Positions 1-12,800 of a stretch of 62,824 nucleotides of DNA are shown here, one piece after another. Position numbers and translations under genes: made by a program. The stretch is from Acanthaster planci (Eukaryota; Echinodermata; Asteroidea; Valvatida; Acanthasteridae). Where the stretch lies: contig NW_019091535.1 in assembly GCF_001949145.1 (NCBI RefSeq), positions 670,644-733,467 on the forward strand, in the 5' to 3' direction. Under the pieces are notes generated by a model, which searched no databases, was not told the origin of the DNA, and saw nothing but the letters and a program-made list of their open reading frames with translations. The stretch's first letter is position 1. Each line of letters begins with the position of its first letter.

Positions 1-260
1 AGTCCCTTCACAAGGCCAGTCACAAGTCCCTTCACAAGTCCAGTGACAAGTCCCTTCACAAGTCCAGTGACAAGTCCCTTTACAAGTCCAGTCAGAAGTC
101 CCTTTACAAGGCCAGTCACAAGTCCCTTCACAAGTCCAGTGACAAGTCCCTTCACAAGGCCAGTCATAAATAACAGGGTGAACAATGACAAAAAAGGCTT
201 TTGCCGCAGTTCACTTGACTGAATGACTTGTAATGAACTTGTTATGGCCTTAAAGGGACC
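1..260. mobile_element. TR-hAT family copy 1: 24-bp minisatellite plus reversed core
   Basis: Bases 1-165 are about seven copies of a 24-bp unit made of two 12-mers (ACAAGTCCAGTG and ACAAGTCCCTTC). They are followed by the conserved core of the family in reverse orientation (AACAGGGTGAACAATGAC, then GAATGACTTG). The element is cut by the window start. The array lies on the opposite side of the core compared with the copy at 10174. Confidence 0.7.
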
Positions 261-494
261 ACAGAAAAATCACAATGTCTTTTTGGATTTGAGGCTATGA
301 AAAATCATATCGAAAATCCCAGAACTGATATGTGGGATCTCTTTAATTTGCTTGACAAAAAAGGTCCATTCCTTCTTGCCAGTTAAACAGTTGGAACGTA
401 TGATTCTAATAGGTTGGAGAGACGGATGAGCACGATTATATACCCAAAAATTGACGGTGAAATGTTGTGCAGCAGGTACTTTAACACCAGTGTT

Positions 495-610
495 CAGTGT
501 TGGAGGCCTCTAGGCCGGCCTCAAGGCCAATTTTTATGGCCTCGGCCTTTGAGGACAATGCCTCGGTCCTGGCCTCGGCCTCAGAGGTTGTGGCCTTGAC
601 TACAACACTG
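495..610. mobile_element. 116-bp hAT-like mini-element with perfect 8-bp target duplication
   Basis: It starts CAGTGTTGGAGGCCTC and ends TTGACTACAACACTG, an imperfect terminal inverted repeat. It is flanked on both sides by the same 8 bp, CCAGTGTT (487-494 and 611-618). The interior is a run of GGCCTCGGCCT-like repeats. Eight-bp duplications and CAG-type termini are hAT features. It has no coding capacity, so it must have been moved by a transposase supplied elsewhere. Confidence 0.75.
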
Positions 611-890
611 CCAGTGTTCAAATAAATTTCTCCAGAGAACTCGGCGTAGTTTTGCAGCTAACCGAGATAAAAGCGACTGCTTTCCCGAAGCCTTATACCA
701 ATAATGAAAATGATGATTTCTCTAATGCTGTTTGCAGTTTGGTGTTCATCTGAAACTTCGAGAATATTTCATCTTGGGAGGGGCACGTTGTGATCAAAAC
801 CGGTCGTCTGCATTCTGGATCTTTTGGGACAAACAGGGCCACTCAAACCTATTTTTGGGTCTTTTGTGGCTTTGATGGTTAGTCAATTAC

Positions 891-3854
891 CTTATTGTCG
901 TCCATAACGGTGTTGAGCGACTCAATCCACATTGGATCTATGTCACCGTCCAGAACAATCCACTTGTTGTAATCGTGGGTGAGGTTACTCAGGTCACGCA
1001 TGATCACGGAAAACAGGCCTGCAGGAAGAGGGAGGCATGTCTTGGTTGAATGAAAGTGAGTTTCCCCTTCAAGGAATGCTTTGATCCACTGAGCACCATC
1101 CACTGTGATTACGGCCATTGACTCAATAGGGTTTCAACTCAGCAGGCTAAACTCATAAAAAACTGAAGATCAAAAGTTGAAAATGTAGATGATCTCGATA
1201 TCTCGAAAGACTCCCCAAGCTACAAACAGATTTATACATACAAGAGATCCGATACTACCAGTGTGATGACAACCTCCGACCAAAGTTATATGCACTGCAG
1301 TCCAGATACCAGACCAAGATGGCCACCACCCAAACAGACTTGCAATTACCAACTCACCGTCTTTCCACTCCCGAGTGGCTGGGTTGATGATGCCAAAGAG
1401 CTCGTCGTTGGTCACGGCTTTGGGGTTCAGGATCTGCATGACTGGTTTCTGTTTCATGTTGTAGTAGGTACGATTCAGCACCTTCAGTACCTGCAAATGG
1501 AAGACAGACACATCAAGTGTCTCCAACAATATCCCTCAATTGCAAACCCATTAAACAGGACAGGAACTTCATGGAGGCATCGGAGGCAATTACCTTGATG
1601 CCCCTGGTCTTTGCCTCAATGCCCACTGAAATGTTCCCAGAGATAAGCCGATTTTTCTAAAACAAGTGCCCGTTGGGAAGGAGAAATTGCCTTGCCCTTT
1701 CAGGAGCAAAGTTCCTGCCCTGAGACGTGGAAATACATCTCTGCAGAGCAACGAGAAGACTGCATTAAAACGTACTAAGATTAACCCCTTCGCTACGGAG
1801 GACTGCTACTACCGCACCACTGTGTGAGGATTAGTGCATACCACACATACAGTCTATTCACCATGCAGCTGCTGGTTCAATGGGACCTGCTGCTGGACAA
1901 AGCCCTCCATTCAGGGCATACCAAAGCCCAGCAGTCGCCGTCAAAATAATCCCGCCTTGAAGGGGTTAATGCACTTTCAACTTACAAGATATCTTTCAAT
2001 CAATCAATCAATCAATCAATCAGTTTTTGATTGACAATGGGCGAGAACACCCCCGCAGGAGAAATGTTTGAAACAAAATTTACAACAGCAGAATATCCCC
2101 CAATCAGGCCAAGTTCAGTGCAGAATATCCCCCAATCAGGCCAATTTCAGTGCAGACGTAGCGGTAGCATTGAGGCTTCTGACTTACACGGTATCACCGT
2201 CATCTGCTTGTTAAATGTGCAAATTCACTGGAGCATAAAAAAACAGGCACCAAAAATCCTCAAAATGCAACCAAAACCAAATGAAATAATGTCAGACAGG
2301 ACACCAAGGAGATTGATAAACATCCATTCTTGATTGCTTTCAGTCACATTTTGAAATCTCCGCAACACACTCACCGCTTTTCAAGAACAAAAATTGTGCA
2401 GAACCAGAGAGCATTAAAACTACCGAATCTCGGTGGAAAAGGCATATCAGGTGCTGTGCAGTTGTCAAATTTCCCCCACCTGTCTACCTGCAGGTGGCTC
2501 AGTGTAATGCAAACTTCTCATGGTAGATGCTCATGTAAGCATCTGGCCATCCTTTTGAAGTGTCTTCACATGGTTAACGTGTCGTCTCTTACCTTGCTCT
2601 TCCCTGTGCCGGCGTTTCCGATGACGAACACCGAGTGCCGGACGGCGAGCAGTTCTTCCAGCTGCACCACCTTGAGGATGAAGTTGTCCTCGGCCTGCAA
2701 CTTCAGCTCCACGGTGGACTTCTTGACCAGCTTCTCGAAGTCGAGCTGACGCTTGCGGGGCACGTCCAGGGCCGGGAACAGGTCACCGATCAGGCCCATG
2801 AAGACCGGCATGTCGTCGGTGACGATCTTGGGGATGTTGAAGTCGCGCAGGGCCCGCATGAGCACCTGGTCCTCGGGCCGCTCCTTGTCGCCGCGCTTGA
2901 GGGAGCCTGCCACCACAAGAACCGACTTGATAGCACGCAGACCCCAATCGTAGTGATCCTGAGTAAAGACACAACAGAAGTTCAGTGGAGATGGGCGCTC
3001 GTAAAAGTTTCATGCCTACTTGTGAAAACACTTTCCTCTGGCTGCAATACTGAAGCCCACAACATCTGCTCAATCAAGCAAACTATTTGAATATTTAAAA
3101 CTTTAGTTCAACTGTCAACTGAAGGAAGAGAAAACTGGTTCCATTTTTCTACAAGCTCTGCATCGTAGTACAGAACTTCAACTTCAGATGCATCTTTGCA
3201 AAAAAAACCCCTAACAATATTAACTTTTGTTATTTAAAAAGGATTTAATACGTTGGTTATCTGCAGCCTGTAATGCCATTTCATTTCTGCCTATTACTGC
3301 CTTAAGAATTGTTGACAATTCAAGATACATTCAGCAATACATTCAGATAAAATCGGCAAGATAAAAAAAATGTGTCTAATTTTCCAAAGATATCATACGG
3401 AAATTCTGAAAATATCTGACAGCATCACAGAACAGAGAACCCAGATTAGAACTCAAAGGATTTTTAGAAGCCAAACTTGGAGATCCTAGTTTCGTGCCTG
3501 ACACTGAATTCTTCTGTTTGACAGGAGTCTCAATACCTCCCCCAAATGGAGTGAGTGAAAACTCAGGGCATGTTTTCACATGGACCAAAATCTCCAGCAG
3601 CAATCCATCACTGGTTCACTGACGCCAGAACCCACCTGATGGATGGAGCAAACATGTATTGGGATCGCTGATCGAGATCCTGATCCATGTGAAATAAACA
3701 GGCCCTCGATCTTACTTGTTTGGAGAGCAGCTCTTTGCACAGCGTGTACAGGGTGATGAACTTGCGGGCAAGCAGCCGGGCCTCTTGGAAGCCCTCCGAC
3801 ACCAACATGATCTCGCAGATCAGCTCAAAGTCAGGCACCACCATGGCACAGGGT
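891..3854 (-). CDS. DNAH9: Dynein heavy chain exons 33-36: AAA2 domain, residues 1968-2223
   Basis: Exons in gene order: 3716-3854, 2593-2958, 1358-1490, 891-1018. Joins are phase 0, 0, 1, and exon 36 ends in phase 0. AAA2 binds nucleotide structurally. Exon 34 has GNAGTGKSK, exon 35 [18 protein letters not shown], and exon 36 [20 protein letters not shown]. The spacing matches outer-arm beta chains. After the donor at 889-890 no further exon is recognisable down to base 1, so the next exon, expected to begin like VLTLASNERI, lies outside the window. Exon 34 is unusually GC-rich compared with the surrounding introns. Confidence 0.95.
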
Positions 3855-6800
3855 CTGCGTGACAACAGCCGAGACAAACACAGTGATAGCTGCATGACTG
3901 CCACTATTCACCTAAAGCACTACACTACTATCACTCCTTCTGACTACATCATCACTATCATTATGTCTAGAGAAATAAACTGCACAGAAATTTGAAACAA
4001 CAAGCAAAAGTCAGTGCAAAGTATGCCCTAAAATTCCTCACGGAAAGGCAATCAATGATAAAGTAGCCTGCTCAGGGACAACTGCATCAAAAGTCTTCTC
4101 ACCGTTCTGCTCGACTTGATAGCTCATCAGGGCAATTCTTTGCACAATGTTTGTGCCTGCATTTACAGTAAGGCATCCCAAAATACAAGACTTACAAGAA
4201 TTTTTCACGATATTCAGAACAATGGCTAAGTGCAAATGAACAACACCAAAGGAATAAGCCCCTACAAACTCTAGCCTACAGACAAATACGAGGAGGTGCT
4301 ATTCCTGCAAGCCATCGCACTCCCCCGAGGGTTTTAACTTGAGCACGCCTGCATTTTGGCTAGTCACAACACCCTTATTGGTTGGAGAGGAATGTAACAC
4401 GCACAGACCACCTGCCCGTTAACAGGATGGCCCTGCAGTAATGGCTTCTAAATCTTGTCCCCGGATTTGCCTATAGGGTGGGGGAATGGAGTCATCGATT
4501 TTACCTGAAGAGGGCTTTGAGGTTCTCAGGCAGCTCGGTCCTGCCTGCGTAGCCCGGGTTCATGGTGATGAAGATGCCCACTGTGGGCACCATCTTGATC
4601 TCTGTGCCCTGGAAGTTGAATCGTGACTTCTTATCTCGGATGGCGTCCTGTACACACTTGACCTGAGAGAGCGGAGAGGAGATAGAATCTTTAAATTTAT
4701 GTCACTTTTCCCTACTAAAAGTGGCCTATGCAAACCAATTGGTTGTTTAATTGGATTTAGTTGGCAATCAATTGGTGCTCAATTGGTTTCAGTTGGTATG
4801 TTTTCTCTCCCATTTGTTTGCCCCCGTCAATTGGAGATTTCAAATGGGATGCAATCGGTTTCAATTGGCATTTTTTCTTTGCTGTTTATTTTCCCCAATC
4901 AATTGGAATTTCAAATGGGAATCAAATGGTTCCAACTGGTATGCTTTCTCTCTGTGTGTTTTCCTTGATCAATTGGAATTTCAAATGGGACGCAGCTGGT
5001 TCCAATTGGTTTGCTTTCAGCTTGTTTCCCCCATCAAATTTTTTTTTTTCAAACGGGACTCAATCTGTTTGAATTGGTATTGAAATGTTTTCAATTGGTT
5101 CTTCGGTTGATTACAACTGGATTGTGAATTGGCATTCAAATGGTGTCAATTGGTTTGAAAAGCTCCAACTGAGAAAAGGTCTGAATTTACTATTCAAACC
5201 AATTGAAAGCAATTGGATTCCAATTTATTCCAAGCAAAAGCAATTGGTTTGGGAATTGGTTATTGAATTGGTAAGTGAATTGGATCCAATTGGTATGTGA
5301 ATTGGATCCAATGGGTTAAAGTAAATTAGATCCAATGGGTAAGTGAATTGGTCTCAGTAGGTAAATGAATTGGACATTTTCAGGAGGGTTGACAGAATCC
5401 TATTCAAATGCAGCAGGATTATCGTTTATCATTTTAACACTTTTTACAGATGGTCCCTGAAGCAAAAACTGTATACCATTGACAGATCAGCTGTGGCCAA
5501 GAAATAAGGGACTTGACCGTAGAGCGACATTTTAACAAGTCCACAAGACAACTGACTTTACAAAAAACAGCAGTGAAGTTAATTTCGCGATGCTAACAAC
5601 TGAAGTTTCAGTACAGCATTCACCGTCACCCTGGACTGTCCACTTTGCACTGAAATTTGCATAAAGCAGCAAATGATGTAATTTGAGTCCGGTCAAATTG
5701 TCTTGGACGACCTACCTGGACGGCCACCACGGACAGCACCTCCACCGAGATGCGATTGAACTCGTCAAAGCAGCCCCAGGCGCCCGTCTGAGACAGACCC
5801 TTGTAGATGTTGCCGCAAGACTGCAAAGAGACAAGAAGACGCAGAGGACTATTTCTTGAATGTGTGGACGACAGACAGCTCGTAGGCACTGTGGTAAAAC
5901 CAAACCCTACCACTACGACAAATGTCATCACTTCTCCAGGAATCACACGTAAGACTCGAGCAGAGAGCCTCAGCACAAATCAAAGGACCACTCCATCAAT
6001 TCCAAATGTTGGTGGTAAAATCTAACGAGGCATTAAACCATTTCTGTTCATAAACTAACAAAGAATGATTAGACTGGCAAAGCTTTAATTGTTATCGGCG
6101 GTTTTAGGGGTTGAGATTTATTTACATCCTGGAGAGGGAAGAGGTTCACGCTGAAAACAAAGTCAGAAAATGTCTTTGCTGCTCTGCCTAATCTATACCC
6201 CTTTCGCAACAGGTGGGGATACAGTTATTTATGTAAAATATTGAAACAATTCTGTAAGCAAGGGGCCAAATCAACCACACTACACTATGCCATTCCAAAT
6301 GCTTGTTCTGAACTTTCAAAAGACTGGCCCCAAGTTTGGACAATTCTGACAAGGTTTACCTTGTAGTCCATCTGCTCGGAGCAGTTGAAGACATAGACCA
6401 TGATGCCCAGGGCTCTGCCCAGATCCTTGGTGGTCTCGGTCTTGCCAGTACCGGCCGGCCCAGCCGGTGCCCCGCTCATAATCAGATGTAGGGACTGGGT
6501 CAAGGTGATGTAGCATCTACACAGACAAGAGTCGGCCATTTCAAATCAAAAACGAGGTAATTTCTAAACTTGAGGGTTCATAAGTGACTTTGTCACAAAG
6601 ACGGACACGCCATGATTTGCAGCTTCCCATTGGACGATCGCTGAAGTTGCATGTTAACTTCAGGTTCCATGATCCATGTAAACGGTGATCAAAGCATACA
6701 ACTCTATGTGCAGTGTATGTGCAGTTGGCGTGGTTTAAACTGAAGTGACATCACACTTACGAACCGGACACTTGTAGTTGGCAACCAATGTGCTAAGCCA

Positions 6801-9800
6801 CATTTATAAAAAATTGAGGGTAGGATTGGAATGCCAAGCCAATTACAAAGTAGTCGGGCACCACCCTATCCAACAGTTTACCATTTACAACATGGATGCA
6901 GGGAACATGATCTACAAATGGCTTCCTTATGAACAGGGTTTATAGCTAGAAACAAAATGTGACTTTCTTGCCTGACATACTTTTCAACAAGAAATTGCCG
7001 AGCATTTTGTCAGAATCTTGTATCGAAAAATGATATGCGATGCATACGAGATGAAACCCCCCATGTGATATGGTGAACGTGGACTTGACTTGGGGAATGA
7101 TTCTGCCTGAACAATCCTCAAGGCGTACCTGTCAGTGAGAGGCGTAATGACGAGACGAGGCGTGTTGCCCAGGTACTCGTAAGAGTATCGGAACTGGGCA
7201 TCGCAGATGTTGGCAAAACAGTGCTTTTGGTCATCGTCCCAACGATGGCGAAGCTGGCTCAACCACTGGAAAGCTTGGGAGTTCTCAATCTGTGCAAAGG
7301 ACGGTACCGATTAGCATGGGTGTTGTGTACAATTGTTAACTGCGGTGATGTATGACATGGCATTTATTGCACTCAAGACCACCTGTGCGGGGGTGCCATG
7401 CATCAAAAGGGGGTTATGCTGTTTAGCGTCAACAAGTGTCAACGCGCGTCAACAAAGTATCAACAAGTTCTTCAAGCATATTTATTTATTTATTTTTCCT
7501 TCATGAAATTGTTGAGATCAAGCAGTCTTGCACTGCAATATCACATTTTCTGAGCCGAAACAACACTGGGACTTTGCGCCAATGTAAAGTCACCACGTTT
7601 GAGCCCTGACAAACTCAACTTTAAAACCTTCTGAAACCAGAAGATGTATTGTGTAAGCTTTGGAGAGGCTGGAGTGAATGCTGTTTCCCGATTTGAATGC
7701 ACAGGCTAAGGAAAAATTCGGACCTTGTTGGAGACAAGTTTAGCCACCACGTCACGGGCGTGCACATCGATGGTACAGATGGTCATGATCTTCTGCCGGT
7801 CGCCCTTGGACAGATCGCCGACCAGGAGGTTGATCAGGGTGTTGAGCTGCTGGATCTAATGAAGAAAAAAGGCCGAGAAAATGTACTATGGAAATCAATA
7901 GAAATCCTCAACCTTGCTCCCGCAGAATGCCCCTCTTCATCGGGATGCCAAACTGAGTGCTACATCAAAACAAGGCACTCAGTTTGCTCCTTGTTACTAG
8001 AAAAGAATTAGCGCAAAGGGGCTTAAGACTCATTTTGTGGGATCCGGTCCGGTGTGCGCCCACCTGTTTCTTGTTGTACTCCTTCAGGGCGTTCTCGTGG
8101 CCTTCCTCCAACCTGGCGAAGGCGATGTTGACCTCTGTGGACCACCAGACCTGGGTTGAGGCCAGGGCGACCTGGGCGGCAAAGTCGTACAGCCACTGCT
8201 CTCGCGGCTTCTCCTCGTAGGTGTTGACGCCCTCGTTGAAGAGGTTGCGGACGGTGGAACGGGAGGTGTCCATCAAACGGTTCAGCCACACCTCAACCTA
8301 CCGGAAAAGGCAGCAAAGGAAAATGGTCAACCATGAGATTTTGAGAGGGATTAAGTTTTGTCTTGAGCTGGCTTGACTCTCATCTCATCATTTATCTCCA
8401 CTTCACTGAAATGACTGAGAATATTCATCCGAATGGGGTACCTGTCCATCGCACGTTGCTCCCCGGCTAATGCCTGCGCCCACGTACACTCCTGGGTGGA
8501 GTGGGCGGAGAGAGGCTCGTTGAGGTAAAGTGGCTTGCCCAAAGCCACTTTATATGCTCAGCTGATGCATTCAAACCCCTTAGCCTACGATTGGAATTAC
8601 AGACCTTAACGACTTGGCCACAAATCCCAGCTGAATGACTGGATGACTATGGATAAATAAACTATTATGCCACAAAAACAGTCTTTGAAAAGTGGTTGAA
8701 ACTATCAGCTATTACTGAAACAAACTCCAGCCAAAACCTGGAATGAACTGTGCAGTGAAGAGCATTTTACTATCAGCAGTTGTCTACAGTGTTGTTAACC
8801 TGGAATATTGCTCTGATTATGTGCCATTGTTCCTTGGACACATGTATGTTTCCTACATCCCACTAAACAAGATCTCATGGCCTTATCCTTGAAACATGAG
8901 GACCATGTACGGAATGCTGTCTGAGAATTCAGCATTATTCAGCTCTTTCGCATGGGATTGACAGAGCAGCATGTTCACTGCTCCATAGCATTATTAGACA
9001 CAGTTTCCATTGTTCAAAATGTACATTCTGAACACTTTTGGAACTTTCCTGCAGCCGATCACACAAAACGTGGTGTGATTTTGAACCAAGCGTAAGCCTT
9101 GTGCCACAAATAGCCGTAGCTACACAAAATACTTATGTTAGATTTCACAAAAAAGTTGCCAAGTTTTAGTAATATTAAATTTCTTGAATGCGGACAATAC
9201 CAGCTTTTACGACAGCTGTTACTTTCCAATATCACAACAGTCATCAAACAGTCATTGAATCAACTCTGCCCGCCATTTCGAAAAGACAGAAAATCTTGCA
9301 GCTCACTCACAGCCAAACAAGTTTTCAATTACCTTCCACAACAAAGTTATATATTTCTTGTATGAGCCTTGTTAAGTTCAGCAATGATGAGGCTTAACCA
9401 AACATGCTGAGCTAGTCAAACCGTTCATTTTTGCTTTGTTCGACACAACTTACGCCACCTAAAATGACTGCGTAATTTACACCATAATTTGTTGCGTAAG
9501 TCACAGACTTGCACAGTGCGTAAGTTTTGTAAAATCCCTCTTAATATGTTGTGCAACGTACGCAATAAAATGTGGTGTAAATGACGTTACGCCATTGTGT
9601 AAAGTTTCATGAAATCGGCCACTGGAGAGCCAGAACTTCTAAAATCTCAAAAACCAACAACTTCACTTCTGTCAAAGCTCACTTTATTAACCCCTTCATG
9701 CCAAGATTCTTTTGACCGTGACTGCTGGACGGCGGTATGCCCACTATGCAAAGCCCTATCTAGCAGCAGGCCCACATTGAAACTGCAGGTGCATGATGGG

Positions 9801-12800
9801 TAAAATGTATGCGTGGTATGCACTAATCCTCCCGCTGAGCCGCGGCGTTTGCCATCTCCCGGCACGAAGGGGTTAACCTCAAAGTTTTGCCCGATTCGAG
9901 CTTCAGAAGAACACTGCCTACCTGGCCGACGCACTCGCAGGGCGCATCAAAGTCCACGTACTCCCCTTCCTTGCTGTACATGCCCAGTGCCTCCTTGGTG
10001 TTGTTGCCTTCGTCGTCCTGCTGGAACTTCAGCTTGGCCATGTTGTCAAACAGCTTGGCCAGATGGCGTTGCACCTGCCAGACAGCACATGGTCAGACAT
10101 GAAACAGGTGGAACCCTAGGCGTACCTCTCTCCTCCCAGCAAGATTACCAGACTGGAAAACTCAGCCTGTTACCTGTGTTGTATTCGAGTCCATCACAAG
10201 TCCCTACAAGTCCCTGCAAGTCCCTCCAAGTCCATGCAAGTCCCTACAAGTCCCTGCAAGTCCCTACAAGTCCCTGCAAGTCCCTACAAGTCCCTGCAAG
10301 TCCCTACAAGTCCCTGCAAGTCCTTGCGAATCCGTCACAAGTCATTCTGTCTTAAGCCAATTCACAAGCTATTCAAATGAGCTGTGAGAAAAGCATTCCT
10401 TTGTCATATTTCACCCTGTTACTTATGACTTGCCTCGTGAAAGGACTTATGACGACTTGTGAAAGGAGTAGTGATGGACTCGAATACAACACTGTCTGTT
10501 ACATATTAGTACAAAGAGTAAAGGTTAGAAGGTATTGAAGGTTAAATCCAACTACTTTCATCCACTGCCCCTGAGAGGAATCCGGCTAGAACTGGAAAAG
10601 GCCGCCCATCATTTAGACCTGGTTTGAAAAGGGCCTCCCGGTAGCCCGCCCTGTATAATGCCTGCCTGGTATTCAGGCTACTCCAGGCTGGTATCAGGCC
10701 TGTCTGCACATTGGCATTTCAAAGTCCCTGATGGAAGGCTTCCCCCACCATGCTTCCACAGATGAATAGGGGTCTAAGCGGATTAGTGTAAAAATTGCAT
10801 AGAGCTGAAGGATTAAAAACCACAAGCAGGTTCTTTCTGGGATAGATTACATGTACCAGTACTAGCAAACAATAGACCCCAGGATGGAGATGTTCGAGAT
10901 CAACAACCAGTCCAGCATCCCAGGCCGGTAGCCATGAAAGCGGTTTTTTCAACAGGGCGAGCTTACCGGGGGACCCTTTTCAAACTGGGTCTAAATGGTC
11001 GCCGGCCCAAAGTCAAGCCCTCTTAATGTCCTAGCTTCACGCATTTCAGTTGAAATCAATTTTGTATCAGCAATTCACAACACTTTTACAGTTTGTGTAG
11101 AAGACAACAACAAAGTGTTTTGCGTTTACCAGGGTAGGGTTGTTGCCGTTGGACAGGATGTCCAGCAGATCGGCGGAGGACACAAAGTAGAAGCGGGGGA
11201 AGGCCAGCCGCTTGGTCTCCAGATATTCAGCCAGGGCCTTCTCACAGATGGTCAGCCTGGAATGAGCACAGAGAAAACGTGGGTCGTAGAGTGTCCCAGC
11301 GGGTTGCTCGCAGACAATCTCTGAGAGATTGCGCAGCCTACTCATGATAACCAAGGAGCATACATTGAGTTTGTGCAATGATTGACAAAAAACTGAAACC
11401 AATTGTAAACTGCAGCACTAGTTTCCAGAACGATGGATCTATAAAGAATTAAAAGGTTCGGGTCAGCATAGTCATCACAGTAACAGTAAGATTTTAATGT
11501 TAGATATCATCAGGTAGATATAATTTCTTTCTTTTCAAATATTCAATTGAAAGTGATCACAAAAAGAGGAATGTACATTTCTTCCTCAAATATGTCTCTG
11601 TGATTTCCAATCATTCTCCAAAGAGCAGAAATATGTAACACCTTAAAAAGCAGCAAAATTGACAGGTTGAGAACGGGTCTTACTTTGCTTGTAGGCCTTC
11701 CAGTCTCTCAAAGAGTCCCTCTTTGTTGGTAGCCTGCACAACATTTGGTGTCTTCTCAGCTTCGTTCATCAGATCCTGAAACAAGGAGGTTAGACTATCA
11801 ACACGGCGCACTTGGGAAAGCATCCGAATTTGGCCCTCGCAGGAAAGGATTGCTTCAGATCTTATTTAAAGGAGCAATATTTAGGGTTCTAAAAACTGGA
11901 ACGAATGGTGCACACGAATAATTGTAAATTCTTTTGTAGTTTACTGAAAGAAATGATTTTGCTCAGTGGCCGGCTGCGCAAGTGTCTTTCGCCTTAACCT
12001 GCTTAACATATAACAAATAAATAAACTTACTCTTTAAATGAGCTCCTACAAAGCTTTTAAAAACAATGACAAAATGTAGAGCTCCTTTCATTTGGTTNCA
12101 GATCTTAATTAGGGTATCGACAGACACTGCATTAAGGTGAGTGAAGCGGACCAACCTTGAAGTCAGCATCGATGCCGTCAAATCTCTTGGAGTCTTCTGG
12201 CAGCTGACTGCGGATGTCCTCGGAGCCGATGAAGATGCTCTCCAGGTGGGACCAGGTCCGCTGCACCTCAAACCAGATGCTGATGACCGAGTCGGCGATG
12301 GACAGCTTCTTCTGCCAGCCGGACACCTCCTCCAGGAAGTGGGCTATGTACTTGGAGGTCATCAAGTTCTGGAGTTGCACCTGTGGATAGAAGGGTCATC
12401 CGTGTTATCGACTACCGCATGCCAGCGAGACTGTCACAAGACTGCACACCAGACACCAGACTACGACCAACAGGGTGAACAAAACCCAAGGACAGAGTAT
12501 GTGACTTGAATGCAGACTGGAGGTCATGTGTTGGTCTTGGTGATGGTCAACAGGGATCTAAACCATTCGCTCTTTGCACACTGCCACCATAGGCACGCAG
12601 AGCCTCTATTTCCCGGCTTTACACAATAAATACAGCCGGTTCAGTGATTCCCTTGTATGTTGCTCATATAATTTTGCCTGTGTTGCGCTAGTGCTTATAC
12701 CATGCGATTGGACAAAGCCATTCTGACACGATTGTACAAGCTGCCAGTTCAAGGCTCTGCAAGCCTATGGCAACAGTGTGCAAAGAGCGAATAACACTCC

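Noticed and set aside
1-165. Regular repeats resembling a CRISPR array
   Set aside because: There are no unique spacers; the whole unit repeats. The context is an animal intron and the repeats belong to a transposon family.
2635-3090. 151-residue plus-strand open frame
   Set aside because: Antisense to dynein exon 34, which encodes the AAA2 P-loop region.
9813-10355. 180-residue plus-strand open frame rich in Ser, Pro and Lys
   Set aside because: It runs across dynein exon 26 in antisense and then through the 20-bp array of a TR-hAT element. The repeated residues come from the array.
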